This document shows, one piece after another, positions 6,995-14,405 of a stretch of 21,202 nucleotides of DNA. The position numbers were made by a program, and so were the translations under genes. Source of the DNA: an uncultured Atopostipes sp. (GTDB lineage: Bacteria; Bacillota; Bacilli; Lactobacillales; Carnobacteriaceae_A). The notes below the pieces were generated by a model. That model was not told the origin of the DNA and did not search any database. It saw only the letters and a program-made list of their open reading frames with translations. Position 1 is the stretch's first letter. The number at the start of each line of letters is the position of its first letter. The DNA is taken from positions 1 to 21,202 of the forward strand of contig CAJUOQ010000032.1 in assembly GCA_910588235.1 (NCBI GenBank). The letters are read 5' to 3'.

Positions 6995-7579
6995 ATGGAA
7001 TTAGAAGAGAAAATGGATTATTTTGTGGAACAAGTGGACGCAAGAGCGGAAGATACGATTGAAAACCAAATGAATAATTATCAAGAAACTTTGGAAAATG
7101 ATTACGAAACGTTTAAAAAGCGAGTGAATGCATCTTTTACTGACCGCTTAGAAGCTGAAAAAAATGCCTTGCGTAAAGAAAATAATAAACAAATTTCAAA
7201 GATTCGATTTAATCATCAACACGATCTGTATGTACAAGAAGAAAAACTAAAAAAATCTTTGTTTGAAAAGTTTCGTCGAGTCTTGAAGGAATACAAAGAG
7301 ACAAATGAGTATGTTGAACACTTGAAGAAAATGATTCAAAATGTGCAAGAATATGCGAAAGAAGAACGTTATGAAATTTATATTGACCCTTCGGATCAGC
7401 AGCTACTTGCAGAATTGGAGGAATTTTCTAACGTGGAATTAAATATATCAGACCGTGACTTTATAGGGGGAATTCGGGGAGTGGTCAGAGATCGAGGCGT
7501 TTTACTCGATTATTCTTTCTCTACATTACTCACTCGAACGGAAGAGAATTTCTCTATAACGGAGGGACTTAACGAATGA
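6995..7579 (+). CDS. ntpE: V-type ATPase peripheral-stalk subunit E
   Basis: The 194-residue protein has a long, highly charged N-terminal helix (about 1-115) and a globular C-terminal domain. The latter ends in the family signature FIGGIRGVVRDRGVLLDYSFSTLL, the region that contacts the A3B3 head. Subunit E pairs with the small coiled-coil subunit (ntpF here) as the peripheral stalk. A clear AAAGGAGA precedes the ATG after a 15-bp gap. The stop overlaps the start of ntpA (ATGA). It is intact and of normal length. Confidence 0.88.
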   Translation: MELEEKMDYFVEQVDARAEDTIENQMNNYQETLENDYETFKKRVNASFTDRLEAEKNALRKENNKQISKIRFNHQHDLYVQEEKLKKSLFEKFRRVLKEYKETNEYVEHLKKMIQNVQEYAKEERYEIYIDPSDQQLLAELEEFSNVELNISDRDFIGGIRGVVRDRGVLLDYSFSTLLTRTEENFSITEGLNE

Positions 7580-9345
7580 TGGAAGTAAAAAATAAAATTT
7601 ATTCAATTAATGGACCAATTATTAAAATTCAAGGACCTACAGATTTTGCAATGGAAGAATTGGTGTATGTTGGGAACGATCGCCTCGTTGGTGAAGTGAT
7701 TGGTATCGATCAGTTCAAAACAACCATTCAAGTCTATGAAGAAACAGATGGTATAAAGCCTGGAGAACCCATTGAAGGTACCAACGAATCCATGGCAGTC
7801 GAGTTAGGCCCAGGCATGCTCGATAATATCTTTGATGGGATTCAACGTCCTTTAAAAGAGATTGAAAAAGTAAGTGGATTCCAAATTAAAAGAGGGATTA
7901 ATATTCCTTCTTTAGATCGAGAAAAATTATGGGAAATCACCCCGGTGATTGCTATTGGCGAAACGGTGAGTGGAGGAGAGATCGTTGCTGAAATTCCTGA
8001 GACTAAAGCGATCTCCCATAAAGTCATGGTCCCGCCTGATGTTTCTGGGAAAGTTATTGAAGTTGTCAGTCCTGGTCAATACACCATTGACGAAGTTCTA
8101 GTAAAAATTCAACAAGTCAATGGAAATATTGTAGAGGTGAAAGGCTATCAAAATTGGCCCATCCGAAAACCACGGACAGTGTTAGAACGTCTTGAAAGTA
8201 CTCGTCCATTAATTACGGGCCAAAGAGTGATTGATTCTGTTTTCCCACTTGCTAAAGGAGGAGCAGCAGCTATTCCGGGTGGATTTGGTACAGGAAAAAC
8301 AACGATGCAACATCAAATCGCTAAATACGCGGATGCAGATATCATTGTATATATTGGTTGTGGTGAACGTGGAAATGAAATGACAGAAGTTCTAGAAGAC
8401 TTTGCTGAATTAATTGACCCGCGAAGTGGCGCTTCTTTAATGGAACGTACCGTATTAATCGCTAATACTTCTGATATGCCAGTGGCTGCCCGAGAAGCAT
8501 CGATTTACACGGGAATTACTATTGCTGAATATTATCGGGACATGGGCTATGATGTCGCAATTATGGCGGATTCAACTTCGCGATGGGCAGAAGCGCTTCG
8601 TGAACTGTCTGGACGTTTAGAGGAAATGCCTGGAGAGGAAGGTTTCCCAGCTTATTTATCTAGTCGAATTGCCGCTTTCTATGAGCGAGCAGGGGATATG
8701 GAAAACTTAAACCATACCAATGGTTCTGTTTCAATTATTGGTGCCGTTTCTCCTCAAGGGGGAGACTTCTCTGAGCCCGTTACCCAAAACACCAAACGTT
8801 ATGTCCGTTGTTTCTGGGCACTAGATTCTAGCTTAGCCCATGCGCGTCACTATCCAGCAATTAACTGGATCGGCAGTTATAGTCAGTACCTCGATGATTT
8901 AGCTCATTGGTATACTAAAAATGTCGATGAAAACTTTATAAAAAACCATAATGAAATGATGGTGCTTTTAAAAGAAGAAGATGAACTACTTGAAATTGTA
9001 AAACTAATCGGTAGTGATGTGCTGCCTGATTCTCAAAAATTAACCTTACAAATCGCCAGAGTCATTCGGCTAGGATTTTTACAACAGGCTTCTTTCCATG
9101 AGATTGATAGCTCTGTACCGATTGAGAAACAGGCCAAGATGTTAGATATTATTTTATATTTATATGACCGAAGTCAAACATTGATTTCATTTGGTTTTCC
9201 GGTCAGTTATTTAACGCAATCGAATATCTTTAATCAAATCATCAATATTAAATACAATATTCCAAATGACCATTTAGAGGAATTAGAAGATTACTATAAC
9301 AAAATCGATGCGTTTTATGAAAAAGCAATGCAAGAGAATGGATGA
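7576..9345 (+). CDS. ntpA: V-type ATPase catalytic subunit A
   Basis: This 589-residue protein is the ATP-hydrolysing subunit of the A3B3 head. It shows the N-terminal beta-barrel, the long nonhomologous insert typical of A subunits (about 110-200), and the nucleotide-binding core. The P-loop GGFGTGKT is at 235-242 with Lys241, the catalytic Glu264 lies in GCGERGNE, and Walker B is VAIMADSTSRWAEALRE. Lys241 and Glu264 correspond to Lys238 and Glu261 of E. hirae NtpA, a constant offset that argues for a complete enzyme. The ATG overlaps the ntpE stop and follows GGAGGG at 7561-7566; a second in-frame ATG is at 7579. Confidence 0.97.
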   Translation: MMEVKNKIYSINGPIIKIQGPTDFAMEELVYVGNDRLVGEVIGIDQFKTTIQVYEETDGIKPGEPIEGTNESMAVELGPGMLDNIFDGIQRPLKEIEKVSGFQIKRGINIPSLDREKLWEITPVIAIGETVSGGEIVAEIPETKAISHKVMVPPDVSGKVIEVVSPGQYTIDEVLVKIQQVNGNIVEVKGYQNWPIRKPRTVLERLESTRPLITGQRVIDSVFPLAKGGAAAIPGGFGTGKTTMQHQIAKYADADIIVYIGCGERGNEMTEVLEDFAELIDPRSGASLMERTVLIANTSDMPVAAREASIYTGITIAEYYRDMGYDVAIMADSTSRWAEALRELSGRLEEMPGEEGFPAYLSSRIAAFYERAGDMENLNHTNGSVSIIGAVSPQGGDFSEPVTQNTKRYVRCFWALDSSLAHARHYPAINWIGSYSQYLDDLAHWYTKNVDENFIKNHNEMMVLLKEEDELLEIVKLIGSDVLPDSQKLTLQIARVIRLGFLQQASFHEIDSSVPIEKQAKMLDIILYLYDRSQTLISFGFPVSYLTQSNIFNQIINIKYNIPNDHLEELEDYYNKIDAFYEKAMQENG

Positions 9346-9356
9346 GGAGAGATAGG

Positions 9357-10796
9357 ATGGCAATTGAACATTTAAACTTAAGCTCTATAGAAGGGCCATT
9401 AGTTGCCGTGGATGGAGTCCGTGAAGCGGCTTTTGGTGATATTGTACGTTTTCGTACAAACCAAACAGAAGAAAAAATTGGTCAAGTTATTTCTATCGAA
9501 GGTGAGCAGTGTTTAATTCAAGTGTTTGATGAAACAACAAATATGTCATTAAATAACACTCATACAACATTCAGTGGTCATGGGATGGAAATTGAACTTG
9601 CTCCAGAAATTTTAGGACGTACTTTTGATGGTATTGGGCGCCCGTTAGACGAACTGGGTCCCATCCATTCAGAAATCAAACGAGATGTAAATGGGGCACC
9701 TTTAAACCCTGTTGCTCGAGTTTATCCAAAAGATTTTATTGAAACAGGTTTCTCAGCGATTGATGGTTTAACAACGCTTATTCGTGGACAAAAGTTACCG
9801 ATCTTCTCTGGAGAAGGTCTGTCTCATAATGAATTAGCTGCTCAAATCGTTAAGCAAGCTAAATTGGGCGAAAATGTTGAAGGAGAATTTGCATTAGTCT
9901 TTGCAGCGATGGGGGTAACTCACGATACCGCTGACTTCTTTAGACGTACTTTTGAAGAGAGTGGAACGATGGACCATGTGACAACCTTCTTAAATACAGC
10001 AGATGATCCGGTGATGGAAAGAATTATCACGCCAAAAGTTGCTTTAACGACAGCTGAATACTTAGCTTACGACTTGGGTTACCATGTACTCGTTATTTTG
10101 ACCGATATGACCTCTTTCAGTGAGGCTTTACGAGAAATATCCAACGCGAAAGATGAAATTCCTTCACGTAAAGGGTATCCTGGCTATTTATATTCAGAAT
10201 TAGCGACAATTTATGAAAGAGCAGGGATTGTTAAAGGAAGAAACGGCTCAGTGACACAGATTCCTATTCTAACGATGCCCAATGATGATATCACGCATCC
10301 TATCCCTGACTTAACGGGCTATATTACTGAAGGACAAATTGTTTTAGATCGTGACTTACAACATAAAAATATTTTTCCGCCGATTGGTGTTCTCCCTTCC
10401 TTATCTCGTCTGATGTCAGACAGTATCGGAGCAGAGTACACACGTGAAGACCACGAAGGAGTAGCCAATCAGCTTTTTGCTTCTTACTCAAATACGATGG
10501 AAGCACGAAGTTTAGCTTCCGTCATTGGTGAAGAAGAGTTATCCGATATTGATAAAATGTACCTAGCCTTTGGGAATAAATTTGAAGAAGAATTTGTAGG
10601 CCAAGGGAAAGATCAGACTCGTACAATGGAAGATACATTAAACTTAGGATGGGACTTATTACGACTCTTACCGGAAGAAGAATTAGACCGAGTAGACTCA
10701 AACATTCTAGAAAAATATTATAATAATAAGGAGTATTCACTAAAAAGCTTTTCAGCAATGAACTTAGCTAAAGAAGGTGAAAATAATGGAGATTGA
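9357..10796 (+). CDS. ntpB: V-type ATPase regulatory/noncatalytic subunit B
   Basis: Subunit B completes the A3B3 head and supplies the arginine finger to the catalytic site. The ORF can open at the ATG at 9342, but GAGGAGA (9345-9351) is then inside the gene and is ideally placed for the ATG at 9357 (MAIEHLN), giving 479 residues. The degenerate P-loop region (LPIFSGEGLSHNELAAQI) lacks the GxxxxGKT motif, as expected for B. The PSLSR motif carries Arg351, equivalent to Arg350 of E. hirae NtpB. The signatures GYPGYLYSELATIYERAG and PDLTGYITEGQI are intact. The C-terminus is about 20 residues longer than in E. hirae and overlaps the ntpD start. Confidence 0.97.
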   Translation: MAIEHLNLSSIEGPLVAVDGVREAAFGDIVRFRTNQTEEKIGQVISIEGEQCLIQVFDETTNMSLNNTHTTFSGHGMEIELAPEILGRTFDGIGRPLDELGPIHSEIKRDVNGAPLNPVARVYPKDFIETGFSAIDGLTTLIRGQKLPIFSGEGLSHNELAAQIVKQAKLGENVEGEFALVFAAMGVTHDTADFFRRTFEESGTMDHVTTFLNTADDPVMERIITPKVALTTAEYLAYDLGYHVLVILTDMTSFSEALREISNAKDEIPSRKGYPGYLYSELATIYERAGIVKGRNGSVTQIPILTMPNDDITHPIPDLTGYITEGQIVLDRDLQHKNIFPPIGVLPSLSRLMSDSIGAEYTREDHEGVANQLFASYSNTMEARSLASVIGEEELSDIDKMYLAFGNKFEEEFVGQGKDQTRTMEDTLNLGWDLLRLLPEEELDRVDSNILEKYYNNKEYSLKSFSAMNLAKEGENNGD

Positions 10797-11451
10797 TCGT
10801 TCACCCACAAAAGGGAATTTGATGCAAATTGAAAAAACATTAGAATTATCAAGAAGCGGACACAGTTTGATGGACCGCAAACGCCTTATTTTAATGAACG
10901 AAATTGTGTCTTTAGTTGAAAAAGCGAAGCAAGTCCAAGATGACTTAACCGCAGCTTATGAGAATGCTTATGCACAAATGGCTCTAGCGGAAGAAGCTGT
11001 CGGGCTATTTAACCTACAAGAAATTGCAGAAGGTATCGAGGTAGAAGATCAAATAAATATTAAAGTGCGTAGTATTATGGGGTCAGAGATACCTGAAATC
11101 GATTATACCGAACAAAAAGCAGATAAACTCCCTTATTCCTTGACTGAAACATCGATTGAAGTTGATCGGGCACGTTTAGCATTTGAAGAAGTAAAAAAAC
11201 TACAGATAAAATTAGCAGAAATTGAAAATACAGCTTATCGTTTAGCCAATAACATTCAAAAAACGCAAAAAAGAGTGAATGCTTTACAAAACGTGACGAT
11301 TCCCCAACTAGAATCAGCGCAAAGAGATATTAATAACGAATTGGAAGAAAAAGAACGGGAAGAGTTTACGCGCATGAAAGCTGTCAAACGTGTATTGAGC
11401 GAAAAAGAATTGATTGAAAATCAACGAATGAAAGAATACGACCAAGGTTAA
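10786..11451 (+). CDS. ntpD: V-type ATPase central rotor shaft subunit D
   Basis: This 221-residue protein consists of two long amphipathic helices, N- and C-terminal, flanking a smaller middle region. That is the plan of subunit D, the axle that turns inside A3B3. The N-terminus (SPTKGNLMQIEKTLELSRSGHSLMDRKR) and the C-terminal RVNALQNVTIPQLE are family-typical. A GTG at 10777 is in frame, but AAGGTG at 10774-10779 is better read as the ribosome binding site for the ATG at 10786. The start overlaps the last 11 bases of ntpB. It is the last gene of the operon; no ntpH or ntpJ-like K+ transporter follows. Confidence 0.93.
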   Translation: MEIDRSPTKGNLMQIEKTLELSRSGHSLMDRKRLILMNEIVSLVEKAKQVQDDLTAAYENAYAQMALAEEAVGLFNLQEIAEGIEVEDQINIKVRSIMGSEIPEIDYTEQKADKLPYSLTETSIEVDRARLAFEEVKKLQIKLAEIENTAYRLANNIQKTQKRVNALQNVTIPQLESAQRDINNELEEKEREEFTRMKAVKRVLSEKELIENQRMKEYDQG

Positions 11452-11459
11452 TCACCTTT

Positions 11460-11499
11460 AAAGATAGCCAACTTTTTTGAAAGTTGACTATCTTTTTTT
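11460..11499 (+). terminator. Rho-independent terminator of the ATPase operon
   Basis: AAAGATAG, a C/A mismatch, then CAACTTT (11460-11475) pairs with 11480-11495 around a 4-base loop. A seven-T run (11493-11499) follows. Confidence 0.9.
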
Positions 11500-11528
11500 G
11501 GTAAAAAGAGTGAAAAGGTGCCATGATT

Positions 11529-11537
11529 TGTTATAAT
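11529..11537 (+). promoter_or_regulatory. Extended -10 promoter for mgtE
   Basis: TGTTATAAT (11529-11537) is a perfect extended -10. The -35 region is weak, which extended -10 promoters tolerate. The leader to mgtE is only about 50 nt. Confidence 0.55.
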
Positions 11538-11595
11538 AATTGAAAGTTAGTTAGTTTTACTGTTTAAGAACCTTGGAAAATGAGGAGTTGTCAAC

Positions 11596-12966
11596 ATGTC
11601 TGAAGATTTATTAACGAAAGAACTTTTATATGAAAAATTATTTGATGCGATGCAACAAAATGAACGAGAAACATTTCGAAAATTATTCTTAACTCTTCAT
11701 GAGCGTGATCAGCAAGAATTTTTTCATTTACTTTATCCAGAAAATAAAGGTAAAATCACTGATTTTTTATCTGCAGCAGAATTTTCAGAGATTTTTGAAT
11801 GGATGGATCTAGAAAGTAAAGAAGATATTATCGTTTATTTACCAGAAGAATATATTGTGGCTATTTTTAATTATTTACCGACAGACGTTTTGGCTGATTT
11901 TGTTTTTCTAACGACTCACTCGGATATCACGGCATTACTGGAGAAGATGGAACCGGAAGAACAAAAACGTCTGCGCGAAGTGATGACCTACGAAGACGAA
12001 TCTGCAGGTTCGATTATGACCAAAGAATATTTCTTTATTTACGCAGAAGAAACTACCCAAAAAGTGATTGAACGGCTTCGTGAATTTGGTCAGCGTGCAG
12101 AGACGATTTATTATTTATATGTGGTAGATGGTAAACACCACCTGGTCGGAGTGTTGTCTTTACGTGATCTATTATTAGCATCAGAAACAACAAAAGTACA
12201 AGAAATTATGAATACACAAACTGTCAAAGTTCTTGTAAATGCGGAACAAAAAGAAGCAATCACGACGCTCCAAACTTATGATTTAATTGCTTTGCCAGTT
12301 GTTCGGGAAGATAATCGCTTAGTCGGTATCATTACGGTCGACGATGTGATGGATATTGTAGAGCTAGAGAATGCTGAAGATTTTCAGGCCTTTGCAGGGA
12401 TCTCAACGACTACAATAGAAGAAACAGACGAAATGACCCCTTTTATGGCAGCCAAGCAAAGAAGTCCTTGGATTGTTTTACTGCTTTTCTTAAGTATGAT
12501 TACAGGGAGTTTGATTGGCTTTTTTGAATCGACCTTGGCTTCTGTGGTTTCGCTGGCGGCATTTATCCCGCTAATTATGGGGGCGGCAGGAAACGTAGGC
12601 ACGCAATCCTTAGCAGTCTCTCTTCGAAATATGAATAATGAGAATAAAAATTCGGTAAAAATCTCCCATGTTTTATTTCAAGAAATGCAAGCAGGCGCAT
12701 TTATTGGCCTGATCGCGAGTGTTGTTATTTTTGGAATTGTGACGGTTTTATATAAAAATATTGTATTAGCCTTTATTGTGGGAATATCTGTCCTGCTTTC
12801 GATTATGGCCGCGGCAGTTGTAGGAACGATTATACCTGAACTGATTCAAAAATTAAATTTTGATCCGGCAGTCGCAAGTGGTCCTTTTATTTCTACGATT
12901 AATGATACACTTGGTTTGCTTATCTATTTTGCAACAGCGACAACGCTCCTTGGTTTGTTACAATAA
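11596..12966 (+). CDS. mgtE: MgtE-family magnesium channel/transporter
   Basis: This 456-residue protein has the full MgtE layout. A soluble acidic N domain (about 1-130) is followed by two CBS domains (about 133-260), which act as the cytosolic Mg2+ sensor, and then a membrane domain of five helices (about 285-455). The pore-region signatures GAAGNVGTQSLAVSLRNM and STINDTLGLLIYF are present; Asp437 in the latter corresponds to the conserved pore Asp of Thermus MgtE. A GAGGAG precedes the ATG by 8 bases. The gene is monocistronic, with its own promoter. The leader is too short to hold an M-box Mg2+ riboswitch, so control is probably by channel gating. It has no clear terminator of its own. 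Confidence 0.94.
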   Translation: MSEDLLTKELLYEKLFDAMQQNERETFRKLFLTLHERDQQEFFHLLYPENKGKITDFLSAAEFSEIFEWMDLESKEDIIVYLPEEYIVAIFNYLPTDVLADFVFLTTHSDITALLEKMEPEEQKRLREVMTYEDESAGSIMTKEYFFIYAEETTQKVIERLREFGQRAETIYYLYVVDGKHHLVGVLSLRDLLLASETTKVQEIMNTQTVKVLVNAEQKEAITTLQTYDLIALPVVREDNRLVGIITVDDVMDIVELENAEDFQAFAGISTTTIEETDEMTPFMAAKQRSPWIVLLLFLSMITGSLIGFFESTLASVVSLAAFIPLIMGAAGNVGTQSLAVSLRNMNNENKNSVKISHVLFQEMQAGAFIGLIASVVIFGIVTVLYKNIVLAFIVGISVLLSIMAAAVVGTIIPELIQKLNFDPAVASGPFISTINDTLGLLIYFATATTLLGLLQ

Positions 12967-13003
12967 AAAGAGAAGTTTTAGCCTACCAATTCTTTAAAAC
13001 ATC

Positions 13004-13012
13004 TGCTATAAT
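13004..13012 (+). promoter_or_regulatory. Extended -10 promoter of the pheST T-box leader
   Basis: TGCTATAAT (13004-13012) is a perfect extended -10. The -35 region (TACCAA at 12984-12989) is weak. The start would fall about 40 bases before the T-box Stem I. Confidence 0.6.
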
Positions 13013-13059
13013 AGGACATGTTGTAAATAAAAAATAAAAATATGAAGACTAAAATTAAA

Positions 13060-13326
13060 GGTAGAAAAGAGTAACTTGTTTAAAATTTCAGGGAGTAAAT
13101 ACATCAACTGAAAGTATTTATAATGAAAAACTTGTGAAGTTCACTTCTACCACTCGTGTTTTTGATCCTGTTTATAAAAACCATCAGAAATAACGAATAA
13201 AATGGTGAGTACCCGGTTTGCGCCGTTATGCAATCTAAGTGCAAGAAAACTTTAGCCAATCCTGTTTTCTTGAACTAGGGTGGTACCGCGCATAACTTCG
13301 TCCCTTTTTTAGGGAGGAAGTTTTTT
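13060..13326 (+). promoter_or_regulatory. T-box riboswitch, tRNA-Phe specific
   Basis: Stem I is closed by GGTAGAA (13060-13066) and TTCTACC (13145-13151). Its specifier triplet is TTC (13140-13142), followed by the usual purine, which reads phenylalanine. Stem III pairs AAGAAAAC (13243-13250) with GTTTTCTT (13264-13271). The T-box AGGGTGGTACCGCG is at 13277-13290. Its TGGT would pair with an ACCA tRNA 3' end, fitting discriminator A. AGGG (13277-13280) can pair with CCCT (13302-13305) as antiterminator, competing with the terminator at 13294-13326. Uncharged tRNA-Phe therefore switches pheST on. Confidence 0.96.
13294..13326 (+). terminator. Regulated terminator of the pheST T-box leader
   Basis: AACTTC (13294-13299) pairs with GAAGTT (13317-13322) and TCCCT (13301-13305) with AGGGA (13311-13315), with one G/G mismatch between the two helices. 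A T-run (13321-13326) follows. The CCCT strand is shared with the antiterminator. Since mgtE has no other terminator, this one may also end its transcript. Confidence 0.9.
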
Positions 13327-13352
13327 ATATTTAAAAGGAAGGAAGAAAGACG

Positions 13353-14405
13353 TTGGATTTAAAAACAAAACTAGAAGAACTTGCAGAATCTTCGATGACT
13401 GCGATTAAAAATAGTGACACATTAGATGAAATCGAAACATTACGTGTACAATTATTGGGTAAAAAGGGCGCTTTGACTGATTTACTAAAAATGATGAAGG
13501 ATTTGGAAGCTAGTGAGCGACCAGTTGTTGGAAAATTAGCCAATGAGATTCGCGATGATTTAACAGAAAGAATTACGGATAAAAAAGAAGAACTAGAACA
13601 ACAAGCACTGAATGAACAGCTTAAAGAAGAAACCATTGATGTCACTTTGCCTGGGCGTCAATACAAAAAAGGTCAAACCCATGTTATCCATCAAGTCATG
13701 GAAGAGATGGAAGATTTATTTTTAGGGATGGGTTATAAGATTATTAGTGGTTCTGAAATTGTTTCCGATTATTTAAACTTTGAACGGGTCAATGTCCCTC
13801 AAGACCACCCCGCACGAGACATGCAAGATTCATTCTATATTAATGATCATTATTTACTACGAACACAGACTTCGGCGGTACAACCGTTAATTATCGAAGC
13901 ACATGATTTTTCACAAGGGCCTTTAAAAGTCATTAGCCCGGGGAAAGTCTATCGCCGAGATTCAGATGATGCGACCCACTCGCACCAATTCCATCAAATT
14001 GAAGGGATTGTCGTCGATGAAAATATTACAATGGCTGACTTAATGGGCACACTAGAAGTGATGTCTAAGGAAATTTTCGGGGCAGATCGTCGTGTCCGTT
14101 TCCGTCCGAGTTATTTCCCATTTACGGAACCTTCCGTAGAAGTCGATGTGAGTTGTTTTAATTGTGATGGCGCTGGTTGTAGAATTTGTAAGCACAGTGG
14201 CTGGATTGAAATTCTAGGCGCTGGGATGATTCATCCGAATGTATTAGAGATGAGTCACGTGGACTCCACAAAATATTCCGGCTTTGCTTTTGGGGTCGGA
14301 CCAGATCGTATGGCTATGTTGAAATATGGTGTTGATGATATTCGTCATTTCTTCTTAAACGATCAGCGTTTCTTGAGTCAATTTCATCAGAAAGGGGAAG
14401 AATAG
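13353..14405 (+). CDS. pheS: Phenylalanyl-tRNA synthetase alpha subunit
   Basis: This is the catalytic alpha subunit of the (alpha-beta)2 class II synthetase that charges tRNA-Phe; it has 350 residues. The N-terminal coiled coil (about 1-85) is followed by the class II core. The motifs are QDHPARDMQDSF (150-161), RTQTSAVQ (170-177), HSHQFHQIEG (209-218), FRPSYFPFTEPS (250-261) and the motif 3 region FAFGVGPDR (311-319). Four cysteines (268, 271, 276, 279) form a CxxC-CxxC pair between motif 2 and motif 3, as in other Firmicutes PheS. The start is a TTG after AAGGAAGGAAG. The first internal ATG would remove part of the coiled coil, so TTG is preferred. It abuts pheT with no gap. Confidence 0.97.
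   Translation: MDLKTKLEELAESSMTAIKNSDTLDEIETLRVQLLGKKGALTDLLKMMKDLEASERPVVGKLANEIRDDLTERITDKKEELEQQALNEQLKEETIDVTLPGRQYKKGQTHVIHQVMEEMEDLFLGMGYKIISGSEIVSDYLNFERVNVPQDHPARDMQDSFYINDHYLLRTQTSAVQPLIIEAHDFSQGPLKVISPGKVYRRDSDDATHSHQFHQIEGIVVDENITMADLMGTLEVMSKEIFGADRRVRFRPSYFPFTEPSVEVDVSCFNCDGAGCRICKHSGWIEILGAGMIHPNVLEMSHVDSTKYSGFAFGVGPDRMAMLKYGVDDIRHFFLNDQRFLSQFHQKGEE

Noticed and set aside
11538..11595. M-box Mg2+ riboswitch for mgtE
   Set aside because: The leader is only about 50 nt, far shorter than an M-box, and shows no terminator-like structure.
11452..11595. ntpH or ntpJ (KtrB-like) gene after ntpD
   Set aside because: A strong terminator follows ntpD immediately and the next gene is mgtE; no reading frame fits.
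12967..13003. Terminator directly after mgtE
   Set aside because: Only GTTTTA/TAAAAC (12975-12980, 12995-13000) pairs, it is all A-T apart from one pair, and no T-run follows.
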